Source: Oscillospiraceae bacterium (lineage in GTDB: Bacteria > Bacillota > Clostridia > Oscillospirales > Ruminococcaceae). From it: a stretch of DNA of 64,000 nt. Below, piece by piece: positions 28,343 through 37,202 of this stretch (position 1 is the stretch's first letter; the number at the start of each line of letters is the position of its first letter). Location of the stretch: contig WRLK01000005.1 in NCBI GenBank assembly GCA_009777635.1, forward strand, positions 1 through 64,000, written 5' to 3'. The translations under genes and the position numbers were made by a program. The notes below the pieces were generated by a model. That model was not told the DNA's origin and made no database searches. It worked only from the letters and a program-made list of their open reading frames with translations.

Positions 28343-29710
28343 ATGTTTAACGAAAAAATGCTTGAATCCGCCAAAAAGCTGCACTTCATAGGAATCGGCG
28401 GTTCGGGTATGTTCCCGATTGTACAAATCCTTGAAAGCCAAGGATACGAAATCACAGGCTCCGACAACAACGAAAGCGATACGCTTGAGCTTGTCAGGAA
28501 AATGGGTATCCCGGTATTTCTGGGCCACGACGCCGAAAATATCAACGGCGCCGATATGATTATTTATTCCGCGGCAATTTCCCCTGAAAACCCGGAGCGG
28601 ACAGAAGCCTTAAAGCTTGGGATACCGGCTGTCGAGCGCTCGGACGTCCTTGGGTATATCACGCGCCGGTACAAAAACAGTATATGTATTTCCGGCACCC
28701 ACGGGAAAACCAGTACTACCGCCATGCTTACGCATGTGCTTGTCAGCGCGGGCCTTGACCCGACCGCCGTAATCGGCGGAAAGCTCCCGCTCATCGGCGG
28801 ATATGGCCGCGCAGGAAAAAGCGATATCATGACGTGCGAGGCATGTGAATTTGTCGATACCTTTTTAAAGCTGTCAAGCGATATTTCAGTTATACTCAAC
28901 GTCGATGCGGACCATCTCGACTACTTTAAAACGCTTGATAACGTAATCGCCTCATTTAGAAAGTTTGCCGAAAACACAAGCCGTGTGGTGATTGTAAACG
29001 GCGACGACAAAAACGCAATGAAAGCCGTGGATAAAATTACCGGCAAAAAGATCGTGACGTTCGGGTTCTCGGATAAAAATGATTATTATCCCGAAAATAT
29101 CCGTAGGTCAGGGCCTGCCGGAAGCGCCTTTGACTTGATGTGCCGTGGAGAAAAACTAACGGAGCTTGAAATCGGGATTCCTGGTATCCACAATGTTTCA
29201 AACGCCGTGGCGGCGTTCATAGCGGCCCTTGAGGCAGGCTTAACGCCGGAGATGATGTCAAAGCATTTTCCCGGCTTTAGCGGCGCCGGCCGGCGGTTCG
29301 AGGTGCTTGGTAAACGCGGCGGCGTCACCGTCGTTGACGATTATGCGCATCATCCCCTCGAAATCGAGGCGACGTTAAAGGTAGCGAAAGCAATGGGCTA
29401 TAACGCTGTTTGGGCCGTGTTCCAGCCGTTTACCTATTCTCGCACAAAACTCCTCTTAGAGCAGTTCGCCGACGCGCTTAAAATCGCGGACCGCGTCGTT
29501 ATGTCCGAGATCATGGGCGGGCGGGAGAAAAATACTTACAATATCCACACATGCGATTTGGCTGAGCTGATTCCCGGTTCCGTCTGGTTCCCCGGGTTTC
29601 CCGAAATCGCAAAATACGTCATGGAAAACGCGTCAAAAGGAGATCTTGTCATCACGCTTGGCTGCGGCGATATTTATAAGTGCGCAAAAATGATGCTACA
29701 AGATAAATAA
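28343..29710 (+). CDS. murC: UDP-N-acetylmuramate--L-alanine ligase
   Basis: The 455-aa cytoplasmic ligase adds L-Ala to UDP-MurNAc in peptidoglycan precursor synthesis. It has the N-terminal nucleotide-binding HFIGIGGSGM, ATP P-loop GTHGKTSTTAM (about residues 116-126), central LNVDADHLDYF and the C-terminal DDYAHHPLEIEATL. The ATG at 28343 follows AAAGGAG. Standing alone, divergent from spoVG; a TATAAT is visible at 28291-28296 without a convincing -35. Confidence 0.97.
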   Translation: MFNEKMLESAKKLHFIGIGGSGMFPIVQILESQGYEITGSDNNESDTLELVRKMGIPVFLGHDAENINGADMIIYSAAISPENPERTEALKLGIPAVERSDVLGYITRRYKNSICISGTHGKTSTTAMLTHVLVSAGLDPTAVIGGKLPLIGGYGRAGKSDIMTCEACEFVDTFLKLSSDISVILNVDADHLDYFKTLDNVIASFRKFAENTSRVVIVNGDDKNAMKAVDKITGKKIVTFGFSDKNDYYPENIRRSGPAGSAFDLMCRGEKLTELEIGIPGIHNVSNAVAAFIAALEAGLTPEMMSKHFPGFSGAGRRFEVLGKRGGVTVVDDYAHHPLEIEATLKVAKAMGYNAVWAVFQPFTYSRTKLLLEQFADALKIADRVVMSEIMGGREKNTYNIHTCDLAELIPGSVWFPGFPEIAKYVMENASKGDLVITLGCGDIYKCAKMMLQDK

Positions 29711-29959
29711 TCCTCTTTTGTCGCTTATTATCATTGATGATATCATTTTACAAAAGATATTTCAAGTGCGATAATGTATCTTAATACAATTCATCTTATA
29801 TTTTTGCATTTAACGCCTGATAATTTGTACGAAAATCCTTATTATTTAGCAATTCTTATCTTATTAATTTACCAAACATTACCAGAAAAAAATAATAGGT
29901 CGCGGCAGTGCGTCAGATATTTCAGCGGGGTAAGCGCGATGGTTCGGGGAGATATGAAT
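29711..29959. other. AT-rich intergenic stretch, no gene seen
   Basis: About 250 bp between murC and the terminator at 29960 is AT-rich. It contains a short dyad (CTTTTGT ... ACAAAAG around ATCATTGATGAT) just after murC. No ORF with an SD, RNA gene or repeat family was recognised. Confidence 0.5.
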
Positions 29960-29982
29960 AAGGCCGCCTGAAAGGCGGCCTT
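29960..29982. terminator. Bidirectional terminator between murC and the DUF4349 gene
   Basis: A 9-bp stem, AAGGCCGCC with GGCGGCCTT, closes a tiny loop and is followed by TTTTG; the A-rich left side lets it serve the minus-strand DUF4349 gene as well. Confidence 0.85.
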
Positions 29983-30014
29983 TTGTAATGGGTTTATGCT
30001 ATATTACTTTCCGT

Positions 30015-31082
30015 TTACTGCTTTTCTTTTCCGCCCTGCGCGTCTTCGGGCGGCTGCGGCGATTGCTGCTGTGCCATGCGCTTTTTAATTTTTTTATCGG
30101 AACGCATTACAAAATAAACGATGATAAGCGTTATCGCGCCGATTAAAAGCAAAAACGGGAAAATCGACACCACGAATATGACAAACCCCTGCACAAAATC
30201 CGAGAAGTTTTCAATCGAGGTCGAAAACGCGTGTGAAATCCGCTCGCCGAACGTCGCCGGAGCATCCTTGACAGGATCGTATTTCACAACCTCTACCAAC
30301 GCGATGTCAACGGTGGAAAACTGCACGCTGCTGTCCATGCGGCGAAGCGCCGAGGTCAGGCTTTCAATCTCGTACCGAACGTTCATAATCTCTTTTTCAA
30401 CCTGAAGAAGATATTCAAGCTCCGAAGCGTTTTCGAGCATCGATAAAAGCCTTTCCTCCTGAATACGAAGCGAGTTTAGTCGGGCCCTGCTGTCGTAATA
30501 GTGCGCGGTGATGTCGTCGCTGTACTGGTCGCGGCTTATGATATTAAAGTCATTGTTTCCAAGGGAATGGATGAACGCGTCAATGTTTTCCGCCGGTATT
30601 CTCAGCGTAAACGAGGCGGTTCGCGTACCGCGCTCGCTGTACATGTCAAGCCCCGAAACGAAGCTTCTTTCAACGAACCCGCCGAAGCTGACGGCCGCTC
30701 CCGTGATAAATTCAACGCCCCTGTCAAAGGAAAGCGTCTGGATTTCAAGCCGCGCGTTTTTGATAATCTTGCGCGCGTCTATCACCGGTTCCGTTTCAGG
30801 CCCCGCTATGCCTCTTTCATCGGGCGGTAGCGGTTCCGGGCCGGCGGATTCCGCAACGTCTAAATCTTCATTCCACACTTCTTCCATAACCATATCTCTG
30901 TTTGCCGGCGCGGCCATACCCCCCAAATCCGATTCATAACCATAAGCGACGGCGGCCACCTCAGCCGTAGCCGGGGCGGATTGCGGTGCAGGCGAGTAAT
31001 CGTTTTGGGTAGAGGCGCCGCATCCCGCGATCAAGGACAAAACAATAGCAGCCGATAAAACAATTAAAAATCTTTTTTTCAT
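30015..31082 (-). CDS. DUF4349 domain lipoprotein
   Basis: The ATG at 31082 (MKKRFLIVLSAAIVLSLIAGCG) has a TTTGGAGG SD. The lipobox LIAGC (Cys at about residue 21) predicts a membrane-anchored lipoprotein. The mature 335 residues contain a disordered Pro/Ala-rich part, the DUF4349 domain (about 105-310, with a coiled coil around ARLNSLRIQEERLLSMLENA), then a C-terminal transmembrane helix (IFPFLLLIGAITLIIVYFV) and a basic tail. So it is anchored at both ends. Biochemical function unknown. Confidence 0.88.
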   Translation of the reverse strand: MKKRFLIVLSAAIVLSLIAGCGASTQNDYSPAPQSAPATAEVAAVAYGYESDLGGMAAPANRDMVMEEVWNEDLDVAESAGPEPLPPDERGIAGPETEPVIDARKIIKNARLEIQTLSFDRGVEFITGAAVSFGGFVERSFVSGLDMYSERGTRTASFTLRIPAENIDAFIHSLGNNDFNIISRDQYSDDITAHYYDSRARLNSLRIQEERLLSMLENASELEYLLQVEKEIMNVRYEIESLTSALRRMDSSVQFSTVDIALVEVVKYDPVKDAPATFGERISHAFSTSIENFSDFVQGFVIFVVSIFPFLLLIGAITLIIVYFVMRSDKKIKKRMAQQQSPQPPEDAQGGKEKQ

Positions 31083-31212
31083 AAATGCCTCCAAATGGTA
31101 ATATTTCTATAGTAATTAAGTGCGTCTGCCTTTACGTTTTTTTGCATGAATTTAAAACCGTAACCAAATATTAACTCCGGCGTAACAAATGAATCCGCTA
31201 TTGTAAAAATGG

Positions 31213-32466
31213 ATGACCTGTATTATGATAAATCCATTATGTATGATGGGAATGATGCACAGCATGGAACTTAAAAAAAAGGAAGCCTTGGCAAAAAATC
31301 ATATCATATTCATTATTTTAGCGTGTTGCGTGTATATTGTGTATGCGTTTTACTTAAACGGGTTCGGCACAAACGCTCCCGTTATGATGGCGTTTTACAG
31401 CATTACATCGGCGCAGCAGGGTTTTATTTTTACCATGCAGTCGATTGGCGCGCTTTTAATGTCGGTGTATCTCGCGCTTCACGGGGAGCGCTACAATAAA
31501 ATCAACGTATTCGCCGCGGGAACGCTGATGTTTACTGCCGCAAGCTTAGCCGTGGGACTTGCGCCCCCTTACATTCTGCTTATCGTTTTGGTAATGGCAG
31601 GCGGCGCCGGATACTCGGCCTTGGACATCATGTTAAACAGTATGATACCGGAGCTTTATCCGAACCAAAAAAACACGCTGCTTCCGATAGCGCACGCGTT
31701 TTTCGGCACGGGAGCAATGATCACGCCTATCCTGATCACAACGCTTGTAAACCCTGATATCCCGTCTTCGTTCTCAAAGCCGTTTTTACTTATCGGCGCG
31801 GTGGGCGCCGTCATATTCACCGCCTTTTTTATCGCAAGCAGGCGTGTAATCCCAGAAACGCCATACTACGATATGGCGGCTTTAAAAAATCATACGTCCG
31901 GCAACCAGGCGGAAATATTTAAAACAAAGAAAGCATGGATGTTCCTTATAGCAGGGGTTATGTTTTTTTCTTTCCAGCTTGGCATCGTAAGCTGGCTGCC
32001 CTCATATTGCCGGGAGATAGGGCTGGATTTCGCTTCGTCCGGCGCCATGCTGACCGCTTTCTTCGCAGGCTCGCTTGTCATGCGGTTTTGCGGGCCTATA
32101 ATCCTAAAGAAGATGACGGCGAGGAAAGCGTACATACTGTTTGGCCTGTTTTCAGCGGGAGCGGTCGCGGCTGCCCTGTTTACGGCAAACCACACGGCAA
32201 TGACGGTATGGATCGCCATAGGCGGGTTCATGCAGGGGTCGTGCGTTGCGTTTTTGTTTTTGATGTCCACCGGGGCGTTTCCGCATCGGGTAGCTTCCGC
32301 AAGCTCGCTTATAACCATCTCGGTAAACGCGGGGGCCATGACCGCGCCGCTTTGGATGGGCGGCCTCGCGGAGCTTACCGGCTTTCGCGCCCCTTTGCTT
32401 TTAGTCTGCGCGCTTATGGTTCTGTCCGTGCTTTTGATCGTCCGGGTTGGGGAACCTCTAGCATAA
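31213..32466 (+). CDS. MFS transporter (sugar-permease-like)
   Basis: The ORF encodes up to 417 aa with about 12 hydrophobic segments. The start is uncertain: GGATGA lies 8 nt before an in-frame ATG at 31225, and ATG codons at 31252, 31255 and 31264 are also possible. The pattern GGAGYSALDIMLNSMIPELYP and LPIAHAFFGTGAMITP resembles fucose/glucose permease-type MFS proteins, but the substrate is not deducible. Its 3' end overlaps the convergent AraC-type gene by 9 bp, and it lies beside the sugar operon, hinting at a sugar substrate. Confidence 0.8.
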   Translation: MTCIMINPLCMMGMMHSMELKKKEALAKNHIIFIILACCVYIVYAFYLNGFGTNAPVMMAFYSITSAQQGFIFTMQSIGALLMSVYLALHGERYNKINVFAAGTLMFTAASLAVGLAPPYILLIVLVMAGGAGYSALDIMLNSMIPELYPNQKNTLLPIAHAFFGTGAMITPILITTLVNPDIPSSFSKPFLLIGAVGAVIFTAFFIASRRVIPETPYYDMAALKNHTSGNQAEIFKTKKAWMFLIAGVMFFSFQLGIVSWLPSYCREIGLDFASSGAMLTAFFAGSLVMRFCGPIILKKMTARKAYILFGLFSAGAVAAALFTANHTAMTVWIAIGGFMQGSCVAFLFLMSTGAFPHRVASASSLITISVNAGAMTAPLWMGGLAELTGFRAPLLLVCALMVLSVLLIVRVGEPLA

Positions 32467-33399
32467 AATTTTCCAGCCGATCAGGTATTCTATCGCGTCC
32501 ACGGCGGACAAAAAGCTTTCGGAAGCGCCCGATGCTTTTAATATGGACTTATCGGAACCGGTGTTGTTGCGCAGGCGGTATTCCGCCGGCGAACATCCAA
32601 GCCGCTCTGAAAACGCTTTCTGCAGGTATCGGTAATCCGAGTACCCGCTTTGAAAGCATACGTCTAAAAGGCTCATGTTTTTGTTTTCATCAAGCAGCCG
32701 CCTTGCCTGGTTAAAGCGCAGGTTCTTCACGTAATCCTGAAAGCTCTGGTTTATGTTTTCCCGAAAGAAGTGCGATAAGTAAGAAAGCGACAGGTTTTCC
32801 TGCTCGGCGATATCCGATAGAAGGATTTTATGCGTAAAATTTTCGTCGGCATAATTGAGTATCCTGCTCAGTCTGCTTGCCTTTTGCCCCTCCGCCTTTT
32901 TTTCCTCGTCAGTCAGGACATGGTACGGAATTAAACTGATGAGCTTTATGAAAAGCATATTCAAAGCCGACGCGCAGTAAAGCTCGTATAGGTGTTCCTT
33001 TCCGAAATAGTAAAGCCCCAGATCGATAAGCATATCTACAATCAAATCAAAATCCTGATTTTGAAGTACGGATTCCAGTATCGTGCAATCAAACGCGAAA
33101 TTTGAAATTGACGGGTATATATTTGCGAAAAACATCGGCGATATTTGAAACACCAGCAGCATTGGCGCATCCTCGCCAAGGGCTGTGAATTCATGCATTT
33201 CGTTCGTATTTAACAAGATCAGCGACGGCGCTTTCGCCTTGTAGCTTGCCTGCCTGAGCGACACCTCAATCTCCCCGTCAAGCATCAGGATTAATTCCAA
33301 ATCCCTGTGGAGGTGCTGGTTGCGGTAATCGACACTGTTCATAAATATGTTCAAATACTTCATCTGCGGGTATGACACTATCTCAAATTCGTTTTCCAA
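32458..33399 (-). CDS. AraC-family transcriptional regulator
   Basis: The start is TTG at 33399 (MENEFEIVSYPQMKYL): AAGGAGGT sits 6 nt upstream, while the track's ATG at 33432 has no SD. The 313-aa protein has an N-terminal cupin sensor (HLHRDLELILMLDGEIEVSL, residues about 30-50) and a C-terminal double helix-turn-helix (about 185-285; LLSDIAEQENLSLSYLSHFF and LLDVCFQSGYSDYRYLQKAF). Divergently oriented from the 33.6-47.3 kb sugar operon, which it most likely activates in response to a sugar. Confidence 0.9.
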   Translation of the reverse strand: MENEFEIVSYPQMKYLNIFMNSVDYRNQHLHRDLELILMLDGEIEVSLRQASYKAKAPSLILLNTNEMHEFTALGEDAPMLLVFQISPMFFANIYPSISNFAFDCTILESVLQNQDFDLIVDMLIDLGLYYFGKEHLYELYCASALNMLFIKLISLIPYHVLTDEEKKAEGQKASRLSRILNYADENFTHKILLSDIAEQENLSLSYLSHFFRENINQSFQDYVKNLRFNQARRLLDENKNMSLLDVCFQSGYSDYRYLQKAFSERLGCSPAEYRLRNNTGSDKSILKASGASESFLSAVDAIEYLIGWKILC

Positions 33400-33451
33400 G
33401 GTTAGACCTCCTTGCTTATCAATTGTAAACATGTTTTATAATTGCCTTTTT

Positions 33452-33480
33452 ATTATATACCATAAAAGAAGACAGAACAA
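33452..33480 (-). promoter_or_regulatory. Sigma-A promoter of the AraC-type regulator
   Basis: Minus strand: TTGTTC (33480-33475), 17-nt spacer, TATAAT (33457-33452), 50 bp upstream of the TTG start. In contrast I see no good promoter for the divergent sugar operon (33.48-33.61 kb is AT-rich with only weak boxes), which fits activator dependence. Confidence 0.7.
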
Positions 33481-33613
33481 GTAAAACAGCAAAATTGTCG
33501 TAAAAATATAATAAAATAATCGATGTTACAAGTCGTTTTTTTATATATACTTTATTTCAAACCATTTTATAAATTGTAAAAATTTAGTAAATATGAATAA
33601 TGGGGAGGTTGCA

Positions 33614-34648
33614 ATGTCCAGATTCAAGTATTCGGCAGGTCCTTGGAACGTTAATACCGGCGCAGATTCTTATGGCCCCGCTACAAGGGATGAGATTCCT
33701 TTAGAAGAAAAAATCAAAAAATTTGCGGAGCTTGGCTTTTCCGCGGTTCAATTTCATGACGATGACGCTGTCCCCAACATAAACGACTTAAGCGAAGGCG
33801 ATATTAAAAATGAGGCCCGCAAGCTAAAAGCGGTGCTCGACAAATACAACATGGCCGCGGAGTTCGTCGCCCCAAGGCTTTGGTTCAATCCAAGAACCGC
33901 CGATGGCGGGTATATGTCAAGTTCGAATCAGGACCGGGAATACGCCATGTGGCGCTCATACCGCTCAATCGATATAGCAAACGAGCTCGGCTGCGACTTA
34001 ATCGTTTTGTGGCTGGCACGCGAGGGAACCTTGTGCGCTGAAAGCAAAAGCCCTATATGGGCGACGAAACGGCTGGTCGAATCCATCGACAAAATGCTTG
34101 AATATGACAAAAAAATCCGTATCGCCATCGAGCCTAAGCCAAACGAGCCCATCGACAGGAGCCTTTGCGGCACAATCGGGCATGCATTGGCGATTTCGGC
34201 GGCGACCATCGACCCGTCGCGCGTAGGCGGTAATGTCGAAAGCGCACACGCCGTTTTAGCCGGCCTTGACGCTACAAACGAGATGGGCTTCGCACTTGCG
34301 TTCGATAAATTGTTTACAGTCCATTTAAACGACCAAAACAGCATCAGGTTTGATCAGGACAAAGTTTTCGGCGTTGAAAACCTGCGTTCGTCGTTTAACC
34401 AGATTAAGCTTCTGTGCGAGAACGATTACGGCAAAAACGGCGAATATGTCGGCCTTGACGTCAAGGCCATGCGCACCACGAAAAACGAAGACCGCTACAA
34501 GCATTTGGAAAACAGCCTTAAAATCGCAAAAGCGTTGGAAGACAAAGCTATGCGGTTCGATTACGAGTTCCAGAAAAAATGCGTGGAAAACCGCGATTTT
34601 GAGGCTCTTGAGATGTATGTCATGAATTTGCTTATGGGGCTTGTGTAG
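33614..34648 (+). CDS. Xylose isomerase-like sugar isomerase (class I, Streptomyces type)
   Basis: The ATG at 33614 follows GGGGAGG. The 344-aa TIM barrel aligns with Streptomyces-type xylose isomerase through much of its length: FHDDD (catalytic His and Asp), a VLWLAREG block with the active-site Trp, IEPKPNEP (metal Glu and Lys), ESAHAVLAGL (Glu and His ligands), FDQDKVFG (two Asp), and GLDVKAMR (Asp). One metal ligand, the Asp of HIDLN in Streptomyces, is His here (KLFTVHLND). It is probably a divalent-metal aldose-ketose isomerase; the sugar may not be xylose. First gene of the operon. Confidence 0.82.
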   Translation: MSRFKYSAGPWNVNTGADSYGPATRDEIPLEEKIKKFAELGFSAVQFHDDDAVPNINDLSEGDIKNEARKLKAVLDKYNMAAEFVAPRLWFNPRTADGGYMSSSNQDREYAMWRSYRSIDIANELGCDLIVLWLAREGTLCAESKSPIWATKRLVESIDKMLEYDKKIRIAIEPKPNEPIDRSLCGTIGHALAISAATIDPSRVGGNVESAHAVLAGLDATNEMGFALAFDKLFTVHLNDQNSIRFDQDKVFGVENLRSSFNQIKLLCENDYGKNGEYVGLDVKAMRTTKNEDRYKHLENSLKIAKALEDKAMRFDYEFQKKCVENRDFEALEMYVMNLLMGLV

Positions 34649-34680
34649 CAGAAACTTACTGGGAAAGGAAGCTATGTTAA

Positions 34681-36165
34681 ATGAGTGAGCTGCTCCGGAT
34701 TGAAAACATATGTAAAAGCTTCCCCGGCGTAAAAGTGTTCGACGGCTTTGACTTTGACCTTATGTCCGGGGAAATCCATTGCGTATGCGGCGAAAACGGC
34801 GCGGGAAAATCGACGATGATCAAAATCCTGTCGGGCGCGTATAAGCCCGACAGCGGCACATATTACTTTGAAGGCAAGGACGTCGGCGCGCTTACCCCGC
34901 ACAGCGCGATAGAGCTTGGAATCCAGACGATTTACCAGGAACACAACCTTTGCCCGCAGCTATCCGTCGCCGAAAATTTGTTTATCGGCAAGGAAGTCCT
35001 GAAAGGCGGCTTTTTGATCGACCGCGCCTCAATGGTTTCACGTGCGAAGGAAGTGCTGGAATACTTAAACACCAGCATCTCGCCTTATGATATTGTAGGC
35101 AGCCTAGGCAGCGGCGCGCAGAAAACCGTTGAGATTGCGCGCGGGCTTGTACAGCAATCGAAGGTCATGATCCTCGACGAGCCGACCGCATCGTTTAACC
35201 GCGAGGAAAGCAACCATCTTCTCGAAATCGTGCGCACCCTGCGCGAAGCGGGCCTCGGCATCATTTACATATCACACCACCTGGAGGAAGTCTTCCAAAT
35301 CGCCGATCGGGTCACCGTTATCCGCGACGGCGAGAAAATAAATACGCACCCGATCGAAGGGCTGACGGAAGAAAAGCTGATCAAGGAAATGATCGGCCGT
35401 GACGTAAGCATGCTGTTCGACCGCGAGACGTTCGAGATCGGGGAAGAAAAATTCCGTGTGGAGAACGTATCAGGCAACGGCGTAAACGATATTTCGCTGC
35501 ATGTAAGAAAGGGCGAGCTGCTCGGCGTCGCCGGGATGGTCGGTTCCGGGCGCACGGAGCTGCTGGAGCTTTTATTCGGCTCAGCGCACATGTCCTCGGG
35601 GGAATGCTTCATTGACGGGGAGAAAGTCAAAATCAATTCCCCGAAGCAGGCGATTGCAAACCACATATGCTTTATTACGGAAAGCAGGCAGCGCACAGGG
35701 CTTTTCCTTGACCACACCGTGGTCGCGAACTGTGTGGTCGCAAGCTTTTCAAAAGGCCGCAAGGCTCTTGCCATGCCGGCGGAGGAAGTCAAGATTGCCG
35801 AGGAATACATAGACCGTTTAAGCATTAAGACGCCGAGCGCGCTGCAAAAGGCCGTGTTCCTTTCCGGCGGCAACCAGCAGAAGGTTGTGCTGGCAAAATG
35901 GTTTATCACAAACGGGGAAATCTTTTTCTTCGACGAGCCGAGCCGCGGCATCGACATCGGCGCTAAAGAGGAGATTTACGTCCTCATGTCGAACCTGCTT
36001 CGTGAAGGAAAAAGCATCGTCATGGTTTCGTCGGATATGCCCGAATTGATTTCCATGAGCGACCGGATTATGGTAATGAGGGGCGGCCGCTTTGTGGGAG
36101 AACTCTCCAAAGAAGAAATTTCCGAGGAGAACATACTGAAACATTCTATCGGAGGGGTCAAATGA
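34681..36165 (+). CDS. Sugar ABC transporter ATP-binding protein (CUT2, RbsA/MglA type)
   Basis: The 494-aa protein has two fused ABC domains. The first has Walker A GENGAGKST and Walker B ILDEPTA; the second has a looser P-loop GMVGSGRTELLE and signature SGGNQQK, with FFDEPSRGID. Such tandem ATPases with one degenerate site are standard in CUT2 importers of ribose, galactose, xylose or inositol. AAGGAAG precedes the ATG. It overlaps the permease gene by 4 nt. Confidence 0.93.
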   Translation: MSELLRIENICKSFPGVKVFDGFDFDLMSGEIHCVCGENGAGKSTMIKILSGAYKPDSGTYYFEGKDVGALTPHSAIELGIQTIYQEHNLCPQLSVAENLFIGKEVLKGGFLIDRASMVSRAKEVLEYLNTSISPYDIVGSLGSGAQKTVEIARGLVQQSKVMILDEPTASFNREESNHLLEIVRTLREAGLGIIYISHHLEEVFQIADRVTVIRDGEKINTHPIEGLTEEKLIKEMIGRDVSMLFDRETFEIGEEKFRVENVSGNGVNDISLHVRKGELLGVAGMVGSGRTELLELLFGSAHMSSGECFIDGEKVKINSPKQAIANHICFITESRQRTGLFLDHTVVANCVVASFSKGRKALAMPAEEVKIAEEYIDRLSIKTPSALQKAVFLSGGNQQKVVLAKWFITNGEIFFFDEPSRGIDIGAKEEIYVLMSNLLREGKSIVMVSSDMPELISMSDRIMVMRGGRFVGELSKEEISEENILKHSIGGVK

Positions 36166-37148
36166 TGGATAAGGGAAGTGGCCGTAATCTTGGCGAAAGA
36201 GTTTTAAGGCACGAGGTTACGCCTGTTTTTAGCGTACTGCTTGTTTTTATGATTGTCGTCAGCATCATGTCGCCTCATTTTATGAGGTTCCAGAATATCA
36301 ACAGCGTTTTCCAAAACCTGTCGATTGTCGGCATGGTCACGATGGGAATGGGGCTTGTAATGATTTCCGGCGGCATCGATTTGTCCGTCGGCTGGATGAT
36401 GAGCCTTTGCGGCAGCTCAGTTGCGTACATGATGGTAAACTTAGGGTTACCGGAGGGCCTCGCTTTCGTTTTGGGCCTTTTGCTGGGCATGGCGCTCGGC
36501 ACGATCATGGGCTTTATTATCGCAAGCACAAAAATTGAACCTTTCATCATTTCCCTTGGGTTTATGAGCGCGTACCAGGGAATTACATATATCATAACCG
36601 GCGCGCGTGAAATAAAGCTTCAGCCTGAAATGTTTACCGCTTTAGGAAAAACCCGAATATTCAACATCGGCTCGCCCGTTTACTTCTTTGTAATTTTAAC
36701 GGCGATACTATGGCTTCTTTTGAAGTATACCCGTTTCGGCCGCAGGCTTTACGCTGTGGGCGGAAACGCGGACGCCGCATATTTAGCCGGTATCAACGTG
36801 CGCCTGTTTAAGATGGGGATTTATACCATTAACGGTTTCATCGTGTCGTTTGCCTCTATGGTATACGTTTCACGCCTCGGGACAGGAAGCCCTCTCATCG
36901 GCCTCAACGCGGAGATAGACGCAATCGCGGCGGTTGTCGTCGGCGGCGTAGCGATGAAAGGCGGCAAAGGAAATATGTGGGGCGTGTTCATCGGCGTTGT
37001 GCTTTTGGCGTTTATATCGAACGCTTTAAACCTGATGGGGATTTCCCCATTCTACCAGTACCTGCTCAAGGGCGTCCTGATAGTAGGCTCGGTGCTAATC
37101 AGTTACTATGGCGGTATCAGAAGCCAGTCTTCCAAAAGCAAGGCTTGA
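36162..37148 (+). CDS. Sugar ABC transporter permease (CUT2, RbsC type)
   Basis: The 328-aa membrane protein has 8-10 hydrophobic segments and the family blocks GGIDLSVGWMMSLCGS, YAVGGNADAAYLAGI and AVVVGGVAMKGGKGN. It forms the channel for the ATPase encoded just upstream (4-nt overlap). One permease gene is present, so a homodimer is expected. Confidence 0.93.
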   Translation: MMDKGSGRNLGERVLRHEVTPVFSVLLVFMIVVSIMSPHFMRFQNINSVFQNLSIVGMVTMGMGLVMISGGIDLSVGWMMSLCGSSVAYMMVNLGLPEGLAFVLGLLLGMALGTIMGFIIASTKIEPFIISLGFMSAYQGITYIITGAREIKLQPEMFTALGKTRIFNIGSPVYFFVILTAILWLLLKYTRFGRRLYAVGGNADAAYLAGINVRLFKMGIYTINGFIVSFASMVYVSRLGTGSPLIGLNAEIDAIAAVVVGGVAMKGGKGNMWGVFIGVVLLAFISNALNLMGISPFYQYLLKGVLIVGSVLISYYGGIRSQSSKSKA

Positions 37149-37202
37149 GCGCACTGCCTTTAGTAAAATAAACATCATGCATAATTAAAAGGAGGATACT
37201 CA

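Noticed and set aside
29774-29971. 65-aa ORF between murC and the DUF4349 gene
   Set aside because: AT-rich, no SD, and its end runs into the terminator stem at 29960.
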